Source: Toxotes chatareus
Taxonomy: Eukaryota; Chordata; Actinopteri; Toxotidae
NCBI GenBank assembly: GCA_016801885.1
Contig: CM028895.1
Location: forward strand, 4,021,501-4,085,500
Direction of reading: 5' to 3'
DNA length: 64,000 bases
Part shown: positions 1 through 10,281 of the stretch, in pieces
How positions within the stretch are numbered: the stretch's first letter is position 1
How the letters are laid out: every line of letters begins with the position of its first letter
Translations under genes and position numbers: made by a program
The notes under the pieces: generated by a model
What the model saw: only the letters and a program-made list of their open reading frames with translations
Databases searched by the model: none
Told to the model about the DNA's origin: nothing

Positions 1-386
1 GCAGGTGATGCATTATCATCATCAAATGCATCATCATCAAATTCAAGAGATTTTGCATCATCAAGTGTATCATCATCATCGAATGATGAACAAACTGAGT
101 GTGCTGAAGTCTGACTGTTGCTGGCTTCAGGGGACTCTGGCCTGATGGTGTTTTTCTCTGGTGTGGTCAGCATGTCTTTGATTCGGTCTTCCTCACCGAA
201 CTTTGATCTCATTAATGTCCCCAGTTCCAGCCAGAGAAACTTCAGCTTCAGCATCTTTGTCACTACATCCTCTGTCATGGCATACATGACTTGGTTAAAA
301 AGGTGTTGCTCAGTGGCATCCACCTTCATCATGTGTGCTGACATAACAGAGTCAGAGAGATAACTGTATGGTGGAACCAGAGGCAT
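1..386 (-). CDS. Unidentified acidic protein, partial (runs off left edge)
   Basis: An open frame of 128 codons reads leftward from an ATG at 386-384 to the window edge without a stop. The frame is also open upstream of the ATG to a TGA at 437-435, so this could be the internal part of an exon. The product begins MPLVPPYSYLSDSV and has an amphipathic helical middle (residues about 35-65, rich in K, L, M and E). It ends at the edge in Ser/Thr-rich sequence followed by clusters of Asp (FDDDD, FDDDAFDDD). I do not recognise the family and assign no function. Codon use is not obviously repeat-like, and the acidic clusters come from GAT-rich near-repeats. It could be the first exon of a real gene, a degenerate pseudogene, or chance. 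No promoter or splice site was confirmed. Confidence 0.35.
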   Translation of the reverse strand, partial: MPLVPPYSYLSDSVMSAHMMKVDATEQHLFNQVMYAMTEDVVTKMLKLKFLWLELGTLMRSKFGEEDRIKDMLTTPEKNTIRPESPEASNSQTSAHSVCSSFDDDDTLDDAKSLEFDDDAFDDDNASP

Positions 387-840
387 CTTAAACCCTCTCT
401 CTGTATATATGATCAAAGATGTCCTTGAGGAGTCTCAGTGAACACTGTCTGTTTGACTTTTTCTGCTGTTCTTTCCCAGTGATGACTGATGTACGTGTTG
501 TGCGAGTGGCAATCTTCTTTGGTCCGAATGCCACTCTTTAATACCACTCCTTATGTGACGTCGGATAAATGCAACACAAAGACGTGACGTCAAAGGCATC
601 ACCAAAGACACACACGTGCACATTGTACACATGTACGCGCGTCTTGGACAGATTAGATCAAACGTGACGTGACGTGAGGACTGTAATGATCAGGTGGTAT
701 TACACCACAGGGTGGCAGTAAAGGTTTTTACATCTTACAGTAATTTATTTTTCCTTCTTTATTCTTAGTTTGTTCCTTGTTCTAGTTTATTGTACCTTAT
801 TGTGTTTTTCTTCGCCTTTAACTTCTGTGATCTTCCGAGC

Positions 841-925
841 CGGTGCAACGAAATCTCGTTCAGATACTTGGTACTACTTGGGACGAAAAGTAAATGGCAA
901 TAAAGTTCTCTGAATCTGAATCTAA
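841..925 (+). repeat. Probable 3' tail of a non-LTR retrotransposon
   Basis: The stretch has the look of the 3' end of a teleost L2/CR1-type non-LTR element. It contains a 'gtgcaacgaaatctcg' segment and then 'aatggcaataaagttc', and it terminates in short tandem copies of a hexamer (ctgaat, twice). The assignment is by pattern memory only. No coding part of an element was found beside it, so it would be a 5'-truncated copy. Confidence 0.45.
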
Positions 926-1765
926 GTGGTCAAAGTCAGTCTCCCCTTTGTCTTTTGAATGCCCTGACTGGTGCCACAATCACTGTCAGGATGAATGAGT
1001 CTTAGCATTTGCTCCGCTCTCTGCCTTCGCTGCTGCTCGTCTGTCAGCCCGTCTGCCCGCTCTCCATCCATCACTCTCCATCATCCTCGGCCCTCATCCC
1101 TCTTCTATCAGAGACTGAAGATACACACTACGTCGTAATGTAGTTTGTAAAGTTTGCTGATGACAAGAGATGAACAGAGGAGGAAAGGTGAGAAAGGGAA
1201 AGAGATGTATTTTGCGAAGCAGAGGCAGAGGGTGAAATGAGTCACCCCATCCTCTCAAATGCACTGGGCTCAATGGGGTCTCGCACAGCCCGCAGACACA
1301 CACACTCATCTGTGCACCCTCTCCGAAAATCGACACGGAAGAAAAAGAAGAAGATGGACGAGAAGAACAATAGTGTGCATGCAAAGCAATGCACCGCTAA
1401 TAACTTACACCACACAAATGTAGCAACATCAAATTTTAAAAAAACAGTAAATTGTGCAAATCCAGTGTGTCAGTGTTGTGTAACCTCCGTACACAGCAAT
1501 ACAACAAACAGTGCATAGCAACAAACTACTGCAAAGGTACTTCCCTTCCTCATGCAAATCTGGACTCCGGCTAAAAAGGGGAAATCCTGTTCAGCGTCAT
1601 GTTTGCGCTGCAGGGTCAGTGGAATGCCCAACGTAAGTGACGCAAACACTCACAGATAAAAACGCCACCAACAGAAATCTCTGCAGAACTGGACGCTGGT
1701 TTTAACACTGCAGTGATCGGATCGTTATCTCACCCAAGAAAGGTGGAGTACTTCAAGCAGTGAGG
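926..1765. other. Upstream region of the TLR5-like gene
   Basis: No coding region was supported here. The segment should hold the promoter and 5' UTR of the downstream receptor gene. A GGGGAAATCC sequence at 1578-1587 is one base off a kappaB consensus, and an AT-rich 'agataaaaac' lies near 1654-1663. Both are weak matches that occur often by chance, so neither is called as a functional site. Confidence 0.3.
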
Positions 1766-3790
1766 ATGAGGATGCTGGGTCTTCAGGTGCTTGCCATCTG
1801 TGTTTTCCTACAGGTAGGTAAACATACAATATAAAGACAAAGCAAAAACTGAAAATATGCTATTAAATGTAAACATTAATCCACTTGTATGCCAAATTTC
1901 CACTTGCAGGTGTCAGGATGTTTCCCATCATGCCTCATAAGGGGCTCTGTAGCCCACTGTGCCTACCGGAATCTCGTATCGGTTCCTGCCCTCCCTCCAA
2001 ACATCACCCACCTGTATCTGGAGAAAAATCGCATCGGTGAGATTAACTCCAGCTCCCTGTCAGGCCTCGAGCAGCTGCAGGAGCTGGACCTGGGAGCACA
2101 GAACGTGCCGCTTGTGATCAGAAACAACTCCTTCAGCAGACAAAGTCGGCTGAGGAAGCTGGATCTTGGCTACAACAAAGGCCTTCAGCTGGAGCCGCAG
2201 GCCTTCGTGGGGCTGTCCAGTTTGCAGACGCTCCACCTGTATTACTGTTCACTTCAAGAGAACATACTGATGGACAGCTTTCTGCAGCCACTGTCCTCCT
2301 TAGAGACTCTTGACCTCTTTGGTAACCATATAAAGACACTCCAGCCTTCAATGTTCTTTGCAAACATGACTAATTTGACAAATCTGAATCTCGAGCTGAA
2401 CAAAATTGAGAAAATATGTGAATCAGATCTGGTTGGTTTCCAGGGAAAGCACTTCAAGGTCCTGAACTTGGACTCTGTTCACCTCAAAGCCATGTCTGAG
2501 GAAAGTTTTGACTGGCAGAAATGTGGGAATCCTTTCAGAGGCATGTCCTTTCAGACGCTCTACCTGCCCAACAGCGGGTTGAGTGCGGATAATTTGAGGC
2601 AGTTTTTCAAAGCTATTGAGGGGACAAAGATCTCCTCTCTAAAACTGTCAGGACCAATGGGTAAAGGATTTTCATTTAATAATCTCCCCGACCCAGACCG
2701 CACGACATTTGAGGGCTTGAAGAACAGTTCAGTCCTCACTTTGGATCTGTCTAAAAGCTTTATATTTGCACTGCAACAGGGGGTTTTTAGTCCACTGACA
2801 GAAGCCGTAAACATTGACCTTTCCCAAAACAAGGTGAATCAGATATACAGAAATGCCTTTGAAGGTCTTCAGGGTCATTTAAAAGAGCTCAACCTGTCAC
2901 ATAACCTGCTTGGGGAAATCTATTCTTACACCTTTACTTCTCTGGCAAACCTGCAAGTGTTAGACTTGTCTCACAATCACATTGGTGTGCTGGGTTATAA
3001 ATCATTTAGTGGACTTCCCAGCCTGAAATCACTGTTTCTGAGAGGAAACTCTCTGCAAGAATTAGGTTTCCCTGCTTCTTTACCAAGTTTAGATTATCTC
3101 CTGTTGAATGACAATAAGCTGACGCCCTCAGCAGTGAGAAGCATCACTTGGTTCGCGAGTAATATCAAGTATCTGAACATTATGGATAACAGATTAACCG
3201 ACCTGGCAGATGTTCACACCTTTTTGAGTAAGCTGAAACGTCTCCAACATCTCCTCTACGGTGGAAACACAATCAGGTGGTGCACACTCAGTAGCCAAGC
3301 AATTGGTCCGAATAATCTCCAGATCCTGGATCTACACAGCAGCTCCCTGCAGTATGTTTGGTCTCAGGGCAAATGTCTGAATCTCTTTGACAATCTTGGA
3401 AATGTGAGCACTCTCAGCTTGAGCTTCAATGGACTGCAGTCGCTTCCTCAAGGCGTTTTCAAAGGTCTCACTTCAGTAGTTAAGATGGACCTCTCTTCCA
3501 ACACCCTGACGTATCTCCAGCCTGATGCATTACCCAAAAGTCTGAAAGTACTCAACCTCTCCAACAACTTCATAGCCTCCCCAGACCCTGCTGCTTTCCA
3601 CTCTCTAAGCTTTCTCGACCTAAACATGAACCGATTCCACTGCGACACTGACCTGAAGAGTTTTCTGAATTGGCTCAACAGGACCAACATAACCTTCATG
3701 AGTCCTGTTCAGAAGCTTAGATGTGAATTTCCCTCTGGTTTCTATAATGTTCCTTTGTTAAATTACTCCGCTCAGCTCACACAGCAGTAA
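1766..3790 (+). CDS. tlr5s: Soluble Toll-like receptor 5 (TLR5S)
   Basis: Coding exons are 1766-1813 and 1910-3790, joined in phase 0 (donor gtaggt, acceptor cttgcag), giving 642 residues. Exon 1 encodes a short hydrophobic signal peptide (MRMLGLQVLAICVFLQ). Exon 2 encodes an LRR N-cap with cysteines (CFPSC), about 20 leucine-rich repeats (e.g. LKELNLSHNLLGEIYSYTF) and a C-terminal cap (FHCDTDLKSFLNWLNRTN). The protein then stops at TAA, just where a membrane TLR5 would enter its transmembrane segment, and no TIR domain follows. The signature DWQKCGNPFRGM and the overall register match vertebrate TLR5. Several N-glycosylation sequons are present (NNS, NMT, NLS, NRT). The family role is binding bacterial flagellin outside the cell and amplifying signalling through membrane TLR5; secretion is inferred from the signal peptide and missing anchor. 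The ATG at 1889 lies inside the intron and is not the start. Confidence 0.92.
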
Positions 3791-3929
3791 AACCACTTAA
3801 AGGTCATGTCCGTCAGAGTCTTAGCCAGGAAAATGGTGCACTGGTGTCATGTATTGTTGATGGGAGCAGTGCATATGGATCATGTTCTCTGTGTGATCCA
3901 AAAGTGTCAGAAATCTGAAATGTAAGAAA

Positions 3930-3996
3930 AATAAAATCCCCCGAAATGGACTGAAACTGTAATGTGTGTAATTCCTTTTTGAGAAAATGTAATAAA
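3930..3996 (+). terminator. Polyadenylation signals of tlr5s
   Basis: Two AATAAA hexamers lie 140 and 201 bases after the stop codon, at 3930-3935 and 3991-3996. The second is followed by T/G-rich sequence (ttgaatttggctttgtgtt) suitable as a downstream element. A third AATAAA occurs at 4041. Which one is used cannot be told from sequence. Confidence 0.6.
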
Positions 3997-5207
3997 ATCA
4001 CAGTTTGAATTTGGCTTTGTGTTATTTAATGAGGTGTCAAAATAAATATGCTTCAGAAGGAGGCTTTCACAGAATCACACACACCACTTATACACTATCA
4101 TAAAATGACAGTGACTAATGATACAATTAACACCAGCAGGTGGAGTCCCAATTCATTGGTTTCTGGCTCTATTGAAAAAATTTGGCAGCCAGTACAGGAT
4201 CCCAGTGCATGCTGGGAGAAGATGCAGTGACCTTAAACAAGAAGCAGGTACATATGGGAAATAAAGAAATGGATGGGAAAAATAATCTCTAGTAGATCTG
4301 TGATGGATAAAAGCTATCAGAAAGCAGCCCGCTGGCGACTGTGAGCTGCCACCAAACCACCAAACCGCAGAAGAGTAAATGTGCGTGTGGGTGTTTTGTA
4401 GATTTTATACAGAATGGTGGTTCCAAATGTAGGGGCCAGGACAATCCCAGGGGTCCCAGGAAAAATCTGATGGGTCAACATACATTTAAAGAGTTAAGAA
4501 CAAAAATATAAAGTGAATACCTTGGCCTCTTCAGGTCTGCAAAACTTAAATTTAAATTAAACAATCCAAGAAGAAATTTGAAGGTAGTAAAGCTCTTGTC
4601 ATGTGTCATTCCTTCGTGAGGTTACCATGGCCTATAGCACTCATCTCTCCAGCACACTGAGCTTTCTGTTGTACCAGCAGACATGCACTCATCCATAATT
4701 TAGCATGTACAGTGATTAAATTTACACAAAAAGGAGTTAATCTGACAGCACAGCTGTGTGTGAAGTTACATCACAGACAAAGATGTTTTCAGTCTCTGTG
4801 GCCCAAATCAATTTTTTTCTGCCCCAATTAATGGTAGCCTGAGTTAATATTTAACTTGCTCAGTAGAAAGGAAAAAGAGGATGAACTTAACAGCAGAGCA
4901 GACACTGCATGATGAAGCAGCTGTTTTCCCCTCCTCTCACAGCAGAGGGCAGCCTCAGCCCAGTCAGTAACCTCTGTTAGCCTTCATGCCGCTCATGAAC
5001 CTGCAGCCAGCTCTATAACTATACCCACCAGTCTTTCCCCTGCTGTGATCAGTGTGCAGCAATGCAACATTCAGTGGCATAACCTCAGATCAATTAGGGA
5101 GAAACATTAAACCTGCTGGGGTTTTTTTATTGGAAAGGATTCAGACTGATGGGAGCTTAGATAAACTGGGTAAACAGGTCTGTTAAGTGCTAAGTAGGGA
5201 AACAGGT

Positions 5208-5237
5208 CAACAACAACAACAACAACAACATTCAGTT

Positions 5238-5273
<36 letters not shown>
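5208..5273. repeat. Microsatellites (CAA)n and (TG)n
   Basis: A (CAA)n run at about 5208-5230 is followed closely by an uninterrupted (TG)n run at 5241-5273. Both are simple sequence repeats in the intergenic DNA between tlr5s and kif3c. Confidence 0.95.
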
Positions 5274-5274
<1 letters not shown>

Positions 5275-6085
5275 ACTTATGAGTCATCATCCGATCTGAT
5301 GATATGTGTGCGTAAGCGTTGCTCATAAATCACAGACATGAGTGAACACATCAAAAACCTGGAGGGTTACTAATCCTGTGTGCGTGTGTGTGTGTTCGTC
5401 TTGAGTCTTGTTAACTGGTAAAATACAGACTCACAAACAGAAAATTTGTGAGTCCCCCCCATCCAACAGGCCTCAAAGCATCTTATTAGCTACACCAGTT
5501 TTCTCTGGGATTGTTTCATTTTTTTTTAAAAATACACAGAGGAGCATAGTACTGAACCCTTAAAAATATAGCGTTTAGCAGAAGTCATTGAAAAAAATTA
5601 TATTCAAATCAAACACAGGTTGGTTTAATGATCAAAAATATGGTTTCCAATTGTACCTCAAAAATTCGATGTACATGAATCTTACACTACTTGTTTAAGG
5701 ATGAGAACATAAAGTGTTGAACTGCTGTAATACATTAGATGTTTACGTGGACGTCCCTGAGCTACATTCAGTATGAAGAACTCAATTCTAACCTGAGATA
5801 CTGTATTTTAGAACTGGAGCATTGTGATGCACTGTTGTTTTGTTTTGTTGTATTGTTTTCTGTTTCTTGATTGATGCTGTTTGGTACAGTTGTGAGTCTG
5901 TGGTGTATTTTACTGCATCATAAATCAGTTGCATGTTATGTGGAGAATAGTTTCTGTTTTAATGAGGCCAATGAGGATCCTCATGAAATGAAATACACAC
6001 ACACACACACATACGCCACACTTCATCTATTGATTAGAGAGAATTAAACATGGCTGATCCACCAGCAGGGGCCTGTGACAGTGTC

Positions 6086-6091
6086 TTTATT
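6086..6091 (-). terminator. Candidate polyadenylation signal for kif3c
   Basis: TTTATT on the plus strand reads AATAAA on the minus strand. It is the first canonical hexamer I found downstream of the kif3c stop at 8776, and TG-rich minus-strand sequence follows it. It would imply a 3' UTR of about 2.7 kb. Variant ATTAAA hexamers nearer the stop (near 6800 and 7943) could be used instead. Confidence 0.3.
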
Positions 6092-8775
6092 GGATTTTTT
6101 TTCTCTTTTTTTCAGCCAGACATGAGCTCAGCCCGACTCGCCCACCATAGTACATACATACATATAGATACCACACCCACACCCCCATCCCAACACCCTT
6201 TTACTGGCAGGTTACCATGGAAACAGGGTCCTCCACAGTTGCTTCCTGATTGTCTTTGGATTCCTGCATCCATCCATCCGTCCGTCCATCCCCACCCCAC
6301 CCCCCAACACACACCTCTCTATCCATCAGCATCCACCATCCTCCCCACCCCCCACCAACCCTCACACACACACATTTGCACAGTATTTTACAGCCCTGAC
6401 ACAGATGGGAAACGTACGTGGATATTTCTACAGAATAATATGACAAATACGTTGACACATGAGAAACTGTCGTCTGTAAAATTCAGACCATATCTCACAT
6501 ATATTTTGAGGCAGTAGAAGTGACACAATGAGAATAAACAATGTACTTAAACATTTAAAGGAGCTATTTTCTGTATTGTAGACACGTCTTCTTCTATATT
6601 TTGCTTGTATATCACTATTTAATGTCTTAATCTTACCAATAGCACCCTGACATGTGGTCTGGTAGGCCCCTCTCATGTTTGAAATATTTCCAAATAAATA
6701 CACAATGTCTTCTTCCATACACACTGCATATCAACATACAATAAAACACTTCCACTTGCAGTAAATCCTTCATCAAATTAAAGGTTTAGTTGCATGTTTT
6801 TTTAATCTCTATTATACAGCACAAACATGAACATCAAGTCTTACTTTTTTTTTTGTAACGAACTGGGTCAATTATGTACCAAGATACTGATGACTAAACA
6901 CATAAAATCCTCAGTGTGCGCATGTAAATGGCTGAGACAGAGGAGGAAGTAGGTTAACACAGATTTAAATTCACTCAAAAGAGCATCTGATGCTAATTTG
7001 CACCACAGCAAGTGTTTGTTTGTTTGTGTTATTTTTAACCCCTTCCCACTCATTTAGTTCATGTTATCGACGGATAATTTTGGTGCTGTAAGATGTTTTG
7101 TCAGAGTGAGTGAAGATGGAGTCTTTGCTGAATCCATCTTTAAGACTAAATATCAAATATTATTTGGTTTCAGCTTCTCAAATAAGAGGATTTGCTCCTT
7201 TTTTCTGTTTTGTGTCACTGTAAAACTGAACATCTTTGGGTTCTGGACTGTTGGTCAAACAAAACAATTCTTTAGACATTGTCTTGGTCTCTGGGACATT
7301 TTATGACTGCTTTAGATCAGATGAGTAATCTGTTCATTAAAAATGCTGATTCAGTTGTAATGAAACATTTTGTACACACAGGACGACAGCGTCATGTCTC
7401 AGTTGTAGTGGAAAACAAAGTCTGCAATCTGCAGTATATTGGAAATATGTGTTGTACCTTCACACTGTAGTAAAGGGCTGTTCTGGGCTGTCTCACACCT
7501 TTGCAGGGGGTTCAGCTGAAACAGGATCTGTGGCATCAATAATACAGTGATAATTAGTCAGCCTGACCCCCCACTGTCTGCTCCTCTTAACCCCGTGGAG
7601 GTGAAGAACCCTGTGACACTAAACTGCACGCACCTGACTACACACTGCTTCCCAAACAACAGGCCGGCGCGGTGAACTTCCACTTCACCCAGTCAACCCT
7701 CAGTGAACAGACTGGGTTTTACTGACTAGAAGCAGGTTCTTGTTTGATGTTATTGCTTCCAAAGGAGGTTAAACCAGTTATGAAATTCAAGATCCAAGGG
7801 TTCACTTACTTTTTGACTGGATCTGTATTGAAAGTGTCTTGGTTCAGGATTTTAAGCTGCCCCTGTGTTTTCCATTGCCCTGGTACAAAAAGAAAAAAAA
7901 AAATCCAGCAAATTGATTTTGGAAGTGTGACGTGCCTCAGTATTTTAATTTTCTTGAGATTATTGTAAGGCATTTCGTATACATCAGACGCTGTGGAGGG
8001 ACAGAGGAATAATGCGAGACAACAGGCATGGTAAAGGTCATCATTCAGGCTTCAACGTGCCTCATCTGACCAACAACAACACACATCATATGTTACATCA
8101 GTTTTTTTCTACTGTGCTCAACTCCAAAAGGAAACACAGACGTAAACTCTCTGAATGAATGCACTGTGGACTCCCACCTTTTACACACAAAACAGACCAA
8201 ACCTGCCCCAGAAAACCCAAATACATGAAATATTTACACCGATATCTTACAGGGGACTCAAGCAGTTTGTGAGCTTTTCGGATCTGTATTGGTCACAATT
8301 AGAAACATTAAACAGGCGATCATACAGCCCTGTATGTACAGTACACACACCCATACACACACAAACACACACACACACACAGCTGTCTGGGTAGTACAGA
8401 ACTGCAGCCAGTTGTTAAAGACAACAATCCGAGGCTCTTGGTCTCAAACATGCAGGAAAGAAGGGGATCTGGTTGGTCTTTACATCTGTAGATCAGGAGG
8501 AGTTGGTCTTTTACAGAGTTTCTGAGGTTCATAAGGTCATTTAGTTTCCTGTCATGAGATAATTTCCTTATTAAATATCTATTAGAGTAGTCTGTGACCT
8601 CTCAGGATTCAGCAGAGATGGTGGTGTGCCTTTGTGTCGCAGCTGTAGGCCTCGCTGAGAAGTCTTTCAGAGGATCACTGGCCAAAAGAGGAAGAGGAAA
8701 AGAGGAGGAGGAAGCGGAGAAATAAAATAAATAAAATTAACAATTAAAAAAGGAAGAACCCTCTTCACTAAAGCT

Positions 8776-10227
8776 TTACTGTGCCGCTGTGGGTGTGATG
8801 GTGTGACACGCCGCCAGAGAAACATTAGAGGAAGAGGAAGTGATGGACTTTGGGGTCTGACACCTGCAAAAGAAAAAGGAGTAAAAATTAAGATGAAAAT
8901 ACAGTTAAAGTAAAACCTCTGTCTTCACATGCAACTTAGACACATGTTAATAAGATTATCCGGCAGCATTGAGATTACAGGCTGCTGAGCAAATGAGAGA
9001 TAAACCATCAGATTAGGACCGCCTAGAGAGGGTGTGGCTAATCCTGAATAATCCCATTTAGAGATGCATTGACTCTAAACCGTTTACACTCAGCAGATCG
9101 AAGCTGAACAGTAAAAGCAGTTTCCCACGTACAAAACAGATTATTTGTAGATCTTCACCCCCACAAACATTTTACATTGACATCAGCGGATAATATAAAT
9201 CATAAATCAAACTGGATGAATTTCATCAACAGCCTTTTTTTTTTAACAGAAACACTGATCCCTTACATTAGCTTTTTAAATAACTGTGGTCCAAATATAT
9301 ATATAGAGTGGGACATTATACAGATCAAAAATAAACTTAAAACAAATATTTGACATTTGTTCTCTGCAGTTTCCTCTTATTCATCAGTCGACATCAGGAT
9401 AAATCAGCTGATATCCGACCACACGTTGGCCCGGCCGATTTATGAAACATTTATCTACTAAAACTTCTACTTGCATATCTGATAACAAATGCAGCAGTGT
9501 TGATGTACAATATGTGTGATAAGCCAATGTCTGAAGTTGATATCAGACGTCTGATCTATCCAGCTCACCAGGACCGAGACTTGCGGACGCCCCTGTCCTT
9601 GGTGGGCGAGTTGTCCACAGAGGGACTTTGGTTCGGCTCTGCCTCCGTCGGACGATCCCGTGAGGCGGTGTTTGGAGGAGCCATGTCCAGCTCCAGAAAC
9701 ATGATGTTCTCAGCCTGCACACAGAAACACACACACAAGTGAGTGATGACAAATAAAAGCACACCATCTGGATCACAGCCACTGAATGCCTGACTTGGCT
9801 CTCCAGTGAAGGTTCATTCCATTCACTGCTTCATATGTTGAATGCTTTTATATCCTCCTGTTGATGATTACTGTAATGCTTTGTGTAATTGTCTAAGCAG
9901 TCGAGTTACTGAACAACTCGAAATTGCTTTTCTCATTCATCGTCTCAGTCTTGGCTGACAATTGATTTCAACGTCTATTAATCACATACAAGGCCTCTGC
10001 TGCTGTGACTGTTGGTCCCTGGTGTGGATCACAATTAAAAATGTGCCACCTCTGCACTCAAGTTGAGCTGGGCACTTACAACCTGCCTCTTTCCATCGTC
10101 AGAAATGTTTTACTGCCACAGTTGATTTATTTTATTATACATTTATTTTTTAATCATAACATCATTGGACATGAATGTTCAGTCTTACTTCTCAACTTCC
10201 CATTCAACAGACATCCTGTAACACCAT

Positions 10228-10281
<54 letters not shown>

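Larger units (their letters stand above)
4050..8775. other. Intergenic region and probable kif3c 3' UTR
   Basis: No coding exon could be supported here on either strand. The open frames, such as the one at 6050-6517, are low-complexity (Pro/His/Thr-rich, from CA-rich and C-rich DNA) and resemble no family. The right-hand part, perhaps from about 6086 to 8775, is likely to be the 3' UTR of the leftward gene kif3c. Confidence 0.5.

Noticed and set aside
1578..1587. kappaB site in the tlr5s promoter
   Set aside because: One mismatch to the consensus and no further support, so it is noted only in the region description.
1889..1909. ATG at 1889 as the start of the TLR5-like protein
   Set aside because: It lies in the intron just before the cttgcag acceptor. 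An exon with a proper signal peptide and a gtaggt donor exists at 1766-1813 and joins in phase.
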